A DNA stretch of 64,000 nt, taken from NCBI GenBank assembly GCA_016647705.1, contig CM028334.1, positions 6,367,046 to 6,431,045 on the forward strand, in the 5' to 3' direction. Of the stretch, positions 38,601-48,300 are shown piece after piece. Position 1 is the first letter of the stretch; each line of letters opens with the position of its first letter. Both the position numbers and the translations under genes were made by a program. Below the pieces are notes generated by a model, which searched no databases, was not told the DNA's origin, and saw only the letters and a program-made list of their open reading frames with translations. The DNA is from Eucommia ulmoides. Lineage: Eukaryota; Streptophyta; Magnoliopsida; Garryales; Eucommiaceae.

Positions 38601-40102
38601 ACAGCATCATCTCATAACCATAAATTCAAATAAAGTCAATCTTAGGTGGTGTTTGGAAGCACAGAATTAGAGCTCCGAAATTGGAATTACAAATGAATGC
38701 ATATATAACTAAAAAAAAAAAAAAACTGAAAATTTGCATGCATTCATTTGTGATTCCAATTCCGTGCAACCAAACACTAACTTAGAAAACAAAAAAAAAC
38801 ACGGCAGCTTATTTTCAGAACAAGGAAAATAAATGACTAGCCTTTCATGTAAAAAGATTTAAAACAGAAGAAGATAACATTCTTCAACATGTTTTATATT
38901 CAAGACATGGGAACTAACTTCCTAGAACAGTAGAATGATGACTAGTAATGTATGCCCAATTGCCAATTATATATTATATAATTTGATACAAAAGGAGCTA
39001 AGCATAAGGACTCATTTGGTTGTCTGAATTATCTCATTTTCAATGCATCGATTTGTAAATTTCTCCCATTAGAGCAACTTCAACAGTTCGGCCATCCTCT
39101 GTGCCATCCCAAATTTTGGCATTTTTTATGCCAATATGAGATCTAATAACTCGGTCATCATCTGTGTCATTTTGACACAGGCAGTACCCTGTGCCATATT
39201 TGGATGGAGATTTAATTAGGGTCAAGTTTAATTAGAGTTGGATTAACCTTGGGTAATTTTAGAGTTTTTATTTTATTTTAAATTTAAATTATTGTTATAA
39301 TTTAATTTAAACTTAAATAAAAAAAAAAAAAAACAAACAAAAAACTACATAATATTAATATTTTTAAGTTAATTTTTATTTTTAATTTGAATACAAACAT
39401 ATATTTGAAAAGTATAGTTAATTCTAAGTCAATTTTTATTTTTAATTTTAATATAAATATACTTTTAAAAAAATGACAAACCGAACACCTATTTTAAAAT
39501 TAGGTGTGCGATGAAATTATTCATGTGCCATATTTGATAAATGGCACACCTAATGCTCAGCAAAATGATTAGCTGACTAATTTGCGTGTTCTTTTTTTTT
39601 TTTGGAAACCAAGCATAAAAAGACTAATTGAAAAAATGGATAATTTGAAAATTGAAGGACAACCAAACACGACTTAAAAGAAGCTTAATTCACCTGAGTT
39701 CCAATGGAACCTGTAGATCCAACAATTGAAATCGGCTTCGGGCCATCCCACGATTTTCGGCCCGGCTCCACAACCGCCCGTCCCGGCCAAGCCGGAGGAG
39801 GCGCCACCGCCACCCCCACCTCCTCAGCCGAACAATGAACTCTCAATCCATTTGTTGCTCCAATGTCTTTCCTCTTGAAAGCAAATCCACCTAGAAAAAC
39901 ACTTAAAAACACACACACAAACAAATTAAAATAAAAAATATAATCAATGCCGCTTGTTCGAAATCGCGGATTCCGTGAAAAATTCAGTTCATCTCAGTCG
40001 GCATTTGAAACCTTGAAGATTGAAGAGGTTGCGGTTGGATTTGGAGGTATGGAAGAACGATACCGGATTGAATTCGGTTCGGGGGAGAAGATTCAGAGCC
40101 AT
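32691..40102 (-). CDS. DXR: 1-deoxy-D-xylulose 5-phosphate reductoisomerase, plastid, 478 aa, 12 exons
   Basis: Converts DXP to MEP with NADPH and a divalent metal, the committed step of plastid isoprenoid (MEP pathway) synthesis. Exons on the - strand: 40012-40102, 39694-39890, 38508-38594, 38048-38173, 37898-37960, 37644-37793, 37310-37377, 36288-36399, 36101-36205, 35882-36003, 33405-33551, 32691-32859. All junctions are GT-AG, phases match and there are no stops. Residues 1 to about 50 look like a transit peptide ([11 protein letters not shown]; probable cleavage in VHC-SAEE). Next come the plant-specific Pro-rich PPPAWPGRA and the NADPH loop GSTGSIGTQ (88-96). The active site includes NKETLIAGG, the metal-binding [12 protein letters not shown] (227-238), TASGGAFR (254-261) and [20 protein letters not shown] (279-298) leading into [12 protein letters not shown]. 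The length fits other plant DXRs. The introns are loaded with small transposons. Confidence 0.97.
32905..33139. mobile_element. Tourist-type MITE in DXR intron 11
   Basis: TAA on both sides (32902-32904 and 33140-33142). The ends GGTGCCGTTTGTTTAGTG and, inverted, GGACCCATTTGTTTTGTG are followed by a shared TTTTTGTTC. Related copies without clear target duplications lie in DXR introns (37420-37620, 38275-38460) and PEX14 introns (53755-53950, 54840-55045, 56350-56575). Confidence 0.7.
33199..33328. mobile_element. Short Tourist-type MITE in DXR intron 11
   Basis: 130 bp between TAA copies (33196-33198 and 33329-33331). The ends GGTAGTGTTTGGTAGCACAG and, inverted, GCCTATGTTTGGTTGCACA show it belongs to the same family as 38645-38781. 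Confidence 0.75.
33657..34417. mobile_element. Tourist-type MITE in DXR intron 10, 761 bp
   Basis: TAA on both sides (33654-33656 and 34418-34420). The ends CGGCTCGTTTGGTTGGACGG and, inverted, CAGCATGTTTGGTTGGACGG match at 16 of 20 positions. The middle (33910-34210) is a degenerate tandem array of a TTCTGTTCTCAATTTT-like unit. Confidence 0.8.
34425..35340. repeat. Pair of direct repeats in DXR intron 10, possibly a non-autonomous LTR element
   Basis: About 34427-34660 and 35107-35340 are diverged direct repeats ('ggagag...ttattat.atgtaatatattctat', then 'gtcataat', 'gaagaatat', 'gtcaac.tgaccc'-type words). The 450 bp between are more GC-rich and encode nothing recognised. The layout suggests a small element with 230-bp LTRs, but I found no primer site. 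Confidence 0.4.
36529..36866 (-). mobile_element. TRIM retroelement in DXR intron 7
   Basis: Two direct repeats of about 115 bp (36529-36644 and 36750-36866) share the - strand start TGTT(A/G)GGTTTATTCCA and the 'catccgat.tggaataaac' block. They bracket a 105-bp internal part. On the - strand this part begins with a degraded Met primer site (TTGTATCAATGCCC) and ends in a purine tract (TAAGAGGGAGAT) next to the lower LTR. Direct LTR-like repeats, a primer site and a purine tract without coding define a TRIM. Confidence 0.75.
36770..37132. repeat. Large inverted repeat: TRIM LTR plus facing solo copy
   Basis: 37033-37132 is a TRIM LTR (TGTTGAGTTTATCCCACATC ... GGGTTGTGACA) in + orientation, facing the LTR at 36750-36866. 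The inner arms also match: 36867-36927 ('gaaatttgaataaa ... gctacaaagctccc') pairs with 36976-37032. The loop of about 50 bases at 36928-36975 reads 'tctattgtacaacccttccccggacccg', a phrase I associate with plant SINE/LINE-type repeats. RNA from here could form a hairpin with arms of about 160 bases. Confidence 0.7.
38645..38781. mobile_element. Short Tourist-type MITE in DXR intron 2
   Basis: 137 bp between TTA copies (38642-38644 and 38782-38784). The ends GGTGGTGTTTGGAAGCACAG and, inverted, GTTAGTGTTTGGTTGCACGG, with a palindromic interior around 'gcatgcattcatttg', match the copy at 33199-33328. Confidence 0.75.
39008..39674. mobile_element. Tourist-type MITE in DXR intron 2, 667 bp
   Basis: TAA on both sides (39005-39007 and 39675-39677). 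The ends GGACTCATTTGGTTGTC and, inverted, AGTCGTGTTTGGTTGTC match. The interior has its own repeated words ('gtgccatattt', 'ttagagcaact') suggesting a second insertion inside it. Confidence 0.7.
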
Positions 40103-40592
40103 ATTTCGCACCGCAATTTCGGTGAATTCCGGCGTTCAGAACTTCATTTTAAGACGGAATCAATGGCAAAAGTAGAGAGAGTTGTGGTTGAAGTGAGTGA
40201 GGAGGCTACTTACTGGAATGGAGAAAGGGAGAGAATCTTAAATAATTATATTTTATATATAAGTGAGATTTTTTCTTGAGTTCATGAAGAACCAGAGGAC
40301 AAATAACGGTGGATAAGACTTGTTCTCGTGGCCTGAGTGCGTGTTCGGTCTTTACGACGTCGTATTATTCATGCCACGTTCTCTTTTCTTTTCTTTTTTC
40401 GGTTTCCCAAGATATCCCCGCAATATGATTGGCGGAGACTAATCCGTCGAGATATTGTCGAGCACTAGAAGCGGAGATCTCTCCCAACAGAGCACTTTCC
40501 ATACACAATCTCTTAAGATTCGATCACAGTAGCTTAAGGAACTTAAGACTCATGTTAGTGCTACATTCTCAATCTCCTTTTTGTTTTTTTAA
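40103..40592. other. DXR leader and promoter region, truncated by the MULE
   Basis: About 490 bp between the DXR start codon and the target duplication of the MULE. A TTATATATA-like stretch at 40250-40262 (TATATATAAAATATA on the - strand) could serve as TATA box. A CACTTATATA motif is next to it. The region must contain the DXR core promoter. Confidence 0.5.
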
Positions 40593-41032
40593 TTAATCTA
40601 TGAGTTTTTTTATTAAATAGTCCCTTATAGAGAGATCAGTTAGAGTAAAAGCCTTTTTACAAGACCGTTTAGGACTCAGACCACCCCGTACAATGGGTTT
40701 AGATTTCAGTCCTCCGACGAAGACAAGGCGAACGGCGATGGACGATAATACCCCTATTCACACCGACGGGCCAGATGGACGAATCATTTCGGTTATGGTA
40801 AGCGACAAAACAGAGATTTTCATACGTTGATTCAAATACATGTACGACATTCCTTATACAGGCGCGGATTTTCAAAAACATTCGATTCAAAATTGTAGGC
40901 GTTGCAGAACCGGTACGAGGTGAACATTTTGAAACGGCGGCGACGGCGACTATATCACTGTGTCTAAAGGCGAAACAGGTCAGTTATTCGATTGTATTCA
41001 TTGAAAAGTTATATAGTCGCGTTTAATATCGT

Positions 41033-41640
41033 TTTTTGGGTTTTCCGGAGTTGTTACAACGTTTTCGAAGTTGGATGTTCGAGTTTTGGCGATGAACGAA
41101 TGCCCATCGGTGAAGGATGTACGCTCCTGAGGAAACGTGAGCAGCACGTTAACGTTAATGCACTGGGGATTTATTTTGTACATCGCGACGTAATAACAAT
41201 GTCAATATAAGCAAACACAGTCAGGGTGTTTAATACCCTTTTTCGGGTTTTTGGCGTTGTTACAACGTTTTTGGAAGTTGGATGTTCGATGGGTGGCGAG
41301 GAATGAATGCCATTCGTGAGGAATATACGATACGAGATAACGTGAGCAATGCGTTAACGTTAACGTACTTCCGGTTTCTGTGTGTACGACGACGTAAGAA
41401 TAATGTGGATACAATCAAACACAGTTAGGAAATGGGTGTACATGGTAAAGTTAACTAACTCACAGTTTTTCAGCTTTTTTCTGAAAAGTAAGATGCTCCA
41501 AGATACAGCGGGTATCGGAGTGTATTCAACGAAACGCTTTCAACGTAAACATGTTTTGACTGTAACTATTTTTTTGCGTTAACATTAACGTAATGATTGT
41601 ACACTGTAAAGTTATTTAACTCACACTTTTTTCAGTTTTT
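41033..41640. repeat. Short tandem duplications in the left part of the MULE
   Basis: 'gttgttacaacgtttt' followed by 'gaagttggatgttcga' occurs at about 41052 and 41258, a period of about 205 bp. A second pair ('aaagtta', then 'aactcaca', 'gatgct.ca') lies at about 41446 and 41610. No coding is seen. Two open stretches with good splice sites (40694-40797 and 40899-40978) could be leader exons of the transposase gene. Confidence 0.55.
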
Positions 41641-42185
41641 TTTCGAAAATTGAGATGCTACAAACTACAGACGCACTCGTTTTGTATTCAATAAACAATA
41701 AAACGGGGTAACGTTAACGTGTTTTTAACAAGCTGCTATTTTCTCGTTAACGTTAACGTTAAATGCATTACCTAAAAATGCATTAACGTTCACGAATCAG
41801 TGTAGTGCTGGATTGCGTTAACGTTAACGCATGAAGTAATGCATTAACGTTTACGCAATCAGTATAGTGCTGGATTGCGTTAACGTTAACGCATTAGGTA
41901 ATACATTTAACGGTGACGCATTAAGTTATCTAGACTGTTTTTTTTTTTGGCACAATTACGCATTTTAAGTTTATGTGTTAACGGTTACGCAATTAATCTA
42001 ACTGCTGGACCAGAGTAACGCAGTGTTAACGTTAATGTAACCCCTGTTTTTACAAGTCAATTTGATTGCGTTAACGTTTACGCATTTACTAGTAAGCGTT
42101 GTTTACAGATTAATGTTCATCTACTGTTTTTTTCTTGCACTTTGGGTTTGCATCCTTCTGATCTTGCAGATTTACTGGGGGGTAA

Positions 42186-44208
42186 ATGGCTACGCGCATA
42201 TTTTTGATGTGCAAGTTTGATGGTTACTCGTTGGGCGTCAAGGTGGATGATGATTTCACGCAAGCGGTGCTTATTCAAAATGTGTTGTCGCGGTGGGACG
42301 TGTTGAGGGATGTTTCGTTCGAGATGTTTTATTCCATACCAGGGCATGACAGGTGCCTAATATCGTGTCAGGACGACGTAGAGGTAATGGTTAGCCTTGC
42401 ACGAGCAATGAAGCTTGAATATGTCGGGGTGGAGATAAAGGTGCGCGGCAGCGGTAGCGGACCAAGCGGCAGTCGGGACAGGATGTTATTTGAATATCCA
42501 ACGGGACAGGGGGGGCGGGATGGCATGGACAGGGAGGACGACATGTTGTCCGTTTTCTGCCCATTGCCTAAAAAGGCATTATTGTCCGATCATTGGGCTG
42601 AAGGTCTTAAAGAAGCCGGACAGATTTTTAAGGGTGGAATACCGGAATTTAGAGAATCACTGAGGAAATATGCTGTACAAATAGGTTTCACATTTCAGTA
42701 CATAAAGAACGACAAGAAGAGGGTGACAGCTGAATGTTCGCTCAAGGAGGAGAGGGATTGCAAATGGAGAGTGCATGGCAGGCTAGACGAAAGGAATGGG
42801 TTTTTTTACATTTGGGAGTTCCAGAAAAATCATAGTTGCGGCGCTGCTTATAGGACAGCGAGGAATGAGAAGATGAACTGTAAATGCAATAACACTTATT
42901 GTTAACACATTAGATGCAATTAACGTTTTCCTTTTTTTTTTTTACATTTTTTTTAACAGTCTTTGCGAGGGGGGTGTGGTGTGTGGGGGGTGTGTGTGTT
43001 TCTGATGAGACAAGCTGCTCATGTTTGGGGATGAGTAATGGAATTTTTTTGTAACGTTAACGTTTTAATGCGTTAACGTTAATGAGTTAACGTTAACGCA
43101 TTAAACGGCTGTGTATACAATGTTTTTTTCATAGCGTGATGATATGTTTTGTGTTTTTCGTAAATGGACAGGTCTTTTCCCGGTTGCATTTGCTGTTGTT
43201 GATGCGGAGAACGATGACAACTGGTATTGGTTCATGACCAATTTAGAAAAAATTGTGGCGAAAGAACGTGTGCTAACCTTCATTTCTGATCGACATAGTG
43301 GAATTCTTGAATGGGTCCGGAAGATGTTCCCGGATTGTTTTCATTCTTATTACTTGAACCACCTGAAGAACAATATGAGGGACAAATTAGCGGGTTTGAA
43401 ACAAGCGTGGAAGGAGAAGCTCGTGCACAAATATTCGATGATGGCATATGCGACAACGCTTGACAAATACTACCAGCTGAGGGAAGAATTAAGAACAGAA
43501 GGTATGGGACGAGTAGAGAATTTCCTAGAGGATGTGCCGCCAGACAACTTCTGCAACATGTTTTTCAAAGGCAAAAGATATGGGGAGATGTCGTCCAACC
43601 TAGCGGAGTCATTCAACGCATGGATCCGTGATTACCGGCACCTGCCGATCATATTAATGGTCGACAAGATTAGGTGCAAGGTAATGAACCAGTTGTCAGT
43701 GAGACGCGCCGAATCACTCCTGATGACGGGTTTCCTATACCCAGTACGCGACAAAATGCTGTCGCGGATGATAAGTGACGGGCGGACGTGGAATGTTGTT
43801 GAGTGCGGCAACAGCGTATACGAAGTGCACTCGATCCCATCCGTTCTGGTTGATGTGGATAAAAAAAAGTGCTCCTGCTTCGGGTGGCAGGGAAACGGGT
43901 TCCCGTGTGTTCATGCTTGTACGGAGATACAAAAAAGCGGCCAGAATATACATTCATCCGTTGAGTCGTTTTTCTTGGTGGAATATTACCGAATGACCTA
44001 CTCGGAAGGTATATATGGTGTACCCACCTTCGAGAAACCGGAATGGAATGCATCGGAAGCTGTAATTATCCCGCCGATCACAAAAAAACAACCAGGTCGA
44101 CCGCGGAAGAAATGCATCCCATCTAGGGGTGAGATCCCAGAAATAAGATGTGATAGATGTAAAAAGAATGGGCACCACAACAGGAAGACATGCACTGCTT
44201 CAATTTAA
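42186..44208 (+). pseudogene. MuDR-type MULE transposase lacking its central part
   Basis: Exon 42186-42879 starts with an N-terminal module (ATRIFLMCKFDGYSLGV ... VEIKV) that may be PB1-like. It then has the MuDR-type Cys/His DNA-binding zinc finger (ECSLKEERDCKWRVHG ... NHSCGA). Splicing from the GT at 42880 to the AG at 43170-43171 keeps the frame and enters GLFPVAFAVVDAENDDNWYW, the catalytic core, with the second acidic block FISDRHSGIL and the NLAESFNAWI block. A SWIM zinc finger (CSCFGWQGNGFPCVHAC) and a CCHC knuckle (CDRCKKNGHHNRKTC) close the protein, with a stop at 44206-44208. The segment that normally lies between the zinc finger and GLFPVAF, roughly 140 residues with the first catalytic Asp, is absent. 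About 290 bp of palindrome-containing DNA sits there. The remaining parts have no stops. A leader intron probably ends at 42170. Confidence 0.88.
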
Positions 44209-45365
44209 AGCACAGAGTAATCAAATATTTCCTTTTATGTAGTTTTGACACAGCAATACTTTATGTGTTTAATGTCAGTGGGGAGTGGAACCTCGTTTTT
44301 TTCACATGATGTTTTTGTTTTGCGTAAACATGTAACGAACACACACAAACTTTTAATGTTCAACGCTTTCATAATTTTTTTGTATATATTTAATCGCGTT
44401 AACGTTAACGCATTTACAAGACCCACCTCAATAACTAATCGCCCGTCGTTAAATCCCTTTTTTTGGACAACTAACCAGTTAAGAGCAATCACAGTTTGCG
44501 TTAACGTTAAGGCGAACGCATTTTACAACCAAAAAACTCAAATAACTAATCGCGTAAACATTAACGGTTTTTTATTACAAACTAGCATAAGAGCGAAAGA
44601 ACTACGTTAACGTTAACGTGAACGAATATTACAACAACTAATTGCATTAACATTAACGCAGTAAGGAAACCATCACATGTAACTTATAACGCGTTAACGT
44701 CACGACAAATACAACCCAGTAACAAAGTCAAACGTTAACGCAGTTCTTTAAAGTTCAGAAACAAAACAACTGCATTTTGTTTTTGCGTTAACGTTAACGT
44801 GAACGAAAGTACAAATTGCATTAAAGTTAACGGATTAACGAACCATCCATTTAACATATTAGCGTTAACGTTAACGCAATTAAGTGACAACTACGTTAAC
44901 GTTAACGCAATTTTTTTTAAGCATTTAAGGTACTTTGCGTTAACGTTAACGCAATATTTTTACAGACCAGAACAAATCAAAAAAAAAATTCCGTTAACGT
45001 TAACCTGCAACAGTCAAAATTGTTCAACAAGACCAACAAACTAAACCAAATCTAAACATTAACTAAGCCCATTAACGTTAACGCGTGGGGTCACAGGCAG
45101 CGCATGTAAAATTACAAATTGCGTTAACAATTAACACATTTACAAAAACCACATCAAATTCAAAAGGCAAAACATTCAACGCAATAAACCAACGGATGAA
45201 ATAAGAGTTAATTACATTTTTTGTTCGAGTCAACAATAACGCATTTGCACGTTAAAGCACTGATAAAACACACGCACCCACAATCGCAAAAAATGAATAA
45301 ATCAGGGGGATATATACATTTTCTCAGATTTTTGTCTCGCATCATCGATAAACTCCCCCCACAGG
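44209..45365. other. Spacer between the convergent MULE genes
   Basis: Eight exact palindromes (44398-44993) and many near copies, the densest cluster in the element. Frames such as 44245-44610 are by-products, because the repeat translates as Val-Asn-Val-Asn or Leu-Thr-Leu-Thr. No gene. Confidence 0.7.
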
Positions 45366-48300
45366 TCATGGTGTGCCCTGATCTGGTTGGGTTGTTTCAA
45401 CATCGACGCCCACCACGGGGACCCAACTGTAGTGCGGATGGTTGAGCAGAGCGTGTATTACGTCTCTCCGGACACCCCGTACATCCGCCACTGACAGTTT
45501 TTTCGCGACGGGCATATTTGTAGCATATTGTTTCATGATGTACATAACAAAAATGCCGCAATCAGTCCTGCAAACCCGGGGATGGGGGGGGTGGGGAAGG
45601 TAAACAGATGAGAATGATAAATTTGCAAATACATACGATTTTTAGTACACATGTTTCGGACGGGTGAACTTACGCCCCGCGTTGTTGTGGCGAATCGAGA
45701 CATTGTTCTATACGTGCGTCACCCCAATCTGGACGTATTTTCATGTTGATATGTCGTTCCACAAACCTTTTCTGTTCAGAATTTAGATTAGTCAAACAAA
45801 ATAGAGTGTAGTTAGAGACAATCAAAGTAGTCACACATTAAATCACATACCACCGTAAGTGCATCATTATAATAATGATCGGTCGTGTTCTTCCTTGGTC
45901 AGATGGAATTGTAGAACGTCCATTTTTTATCGGGTATATCCAGCACCATCACAGTCCAATGATTGGGTGACGCATGGCGACCGGTAGTGTTCATCGGGAA
46001 CACCAAATAACGGGTTTCTTTGCTGAACGCGGCGGAGATTGTGTAGTACAGTTCCTTCACCAGCACATTGTTGTCCTCCCGTATAAGATTCTATGATTTT
46101 TTTTTACGTGTTAGCAAGTTTGGATGAAAAAGGAAAAAAAGCTAACATGTGCTAAAGTGTCTTACCCAAATGCATAATATTGCGAACCGCGTTTCGTGCA
46201 GCAGCACGATTGGCGTGGTCATCCGCACGCGATTGATTGATCTAACTTCATCTTCCAAACACTCTCCATACGAATCAATCACCTGTGAGTAAAAGGAGGG
46301 AGAAAGACAAAACAAGTTAACGTTAACGTTAACGTAACATGAACGTTAACGTTACATTACGTAAACATTAACGTAAAAGCAATTTTTGTCAACACAAGCA
46401 CATTTTTACGAAACAAGTTGATGTAATCAGTTAATCAGGTCAATAACAAATACTATGCTGACGGTTTCATACGTTATCCGACACACGTCGCTCCATAATC
46501 ATGCAAATGATGTCGCCACATGAGACCGTGGCCATGGGTTTCCCACCTCCAAACACAAATGTACTGGGACATTGTCAAAAACAACATATCACATGATCAG
46601 CAAACATTTTTATGGAAAAAGGAATTTCAAAAGTAAACATGCACTTTGAGTAATTTTTTATTTCTTACCCTGGGCCCTCTTTGGAAATCACAGTCAAATT
46701 CTCCCAATCGTTGTCATCAAGCATCGCACCAACGATCGTCGAATTACGAGCTGGGAATACTGCATTGTCTTCATACATCGTTGCCGGGGGGAGCTCATCG
46801 ACATTAACTATGTCAGATCTCTCTTTCTGCTTCCCTTTCCCTTTTGCTTTTGGGTAGACAAAATCGCTGCCTTGTTTCTTTGGTTGCCTCTCCTTCTTCT
46901 TTACTCGACCAACCATGGAGCTAACCTTTTGCGTTGCCTCCCCATGCGACGTAGGCATAGGGACTGGCGACGGCGCATCGGGGGTGTCAGTCGGCATGAC
47001 CATAGACAGCGGTTGAGGTTCTTGAGGAGGTTCTTGAGGTTCGCGGACTGCGAGAGTGGTAGGGGTACCCCTACCCCCATTTGCATGTGGGCATTCAATT
47101 TCATCTGTAGGTCCTGTATTTGTTTATTGAGCGCCACACGCATTTTAACGTCTGATTTTGCTATCTCCTTCTTCTCTTGCCTCAGCAGTTTGTTTATTTC
47201 TTGTTCTGCCTTCAAGTCAAGAGCAAGATCATTATATTTCTTCTTCATTTCGCCAGCAGCATCAGCATGTTGCTGATTCAACGTTTCGATTGTTTTTTTA
47301 AGTGTTTCCACCTCCTGGGCGAGTTCGTCACATCTCCGCCTAAGGTCCTCCTGTTCTGTATCGACGGCGGCCTCTTTATACTTCTGAGTCACGTCATGCA
47401 CACTCATTTCCGTTAGGATGTCTCTCTTCTCCCCAATTGATTTCGCTAATCTTGCAGAGAGATTAGAGACAGAACGCTCATAACTTTCTTTTTCTTGCAA
47501 AGACGACGCTTTCAGATTATCAATTTCCTTTTTCTGCTCGACGTTGGTAGCGGTTATGATTACGATCACCCTATGCAGCGCTGCAATGGTCTGATCTTTT
47601 TCCATCTTATTCGCAGTGAACTCACCCTGCATTTGGTCGATCTGTCTGCGGATGTCATCAACTGCACCTGCGGAGACAGACGGTGGCTGCAAGTCACCCG
47701 CTGAAGGTGTGCAAAATGCACTCTCAGCGGGGGCAGCATCATCACCCAAATCGGTTGCGGCTTGAGTTGGGACGGGAGAAGGATGATATATGAGGGGTGT
47801 GAGATACCGCCCTATGATGTCGTCAACCATTGCATCATAGTCATCAGCAGCAGCAGCAGCGTCTGGATCTCCGCCCTCATTGCCCGGGCTATCGTTAAAT
47901 GAATCATTACTATCCTCTTTCAAAGCAATCCCCATTTGAAGCTTTGCCAAAGTCTCATCAGCGGGCTGATCTTTCACCTGGCAAGCATGTGCAAGCATTA
48001 ACGTTAACCAGCCACACAGACACACACACACACACCCAAAACAACTAACCGATTGCGTTTACATTAAAATTAAATTGCTTGCGTTAACGTTAAACATAAG
48101 CACAAAAACCAACAAATAAGTTCGCTAATGCTAACGCAAATAACAATTCCAGCCACAACATCTGCTTTTTTTGCTATTGCGTTAACGTTAACGCACTATT
48201 TATTTGTGCATTAACGTTAACGCAAATATTTATATGCTTAACATTAACACATACATAATTGCGTTAACGTTAATGCAATTATTAAGTGCGTTAACGTTAA

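Noticed and set aside
42117-44195. Several - strand frames across the transposase
   Set aside because: Shadows of the + strand coding sequence; they lack domain motifs.
44245-45044. Open frames rich in Val-Asn and Leu-Thr repeats (also 49497-50782)
   Set aside because: Direct by-product of the GTTAAC palindromes, whose period leaves several frames open.
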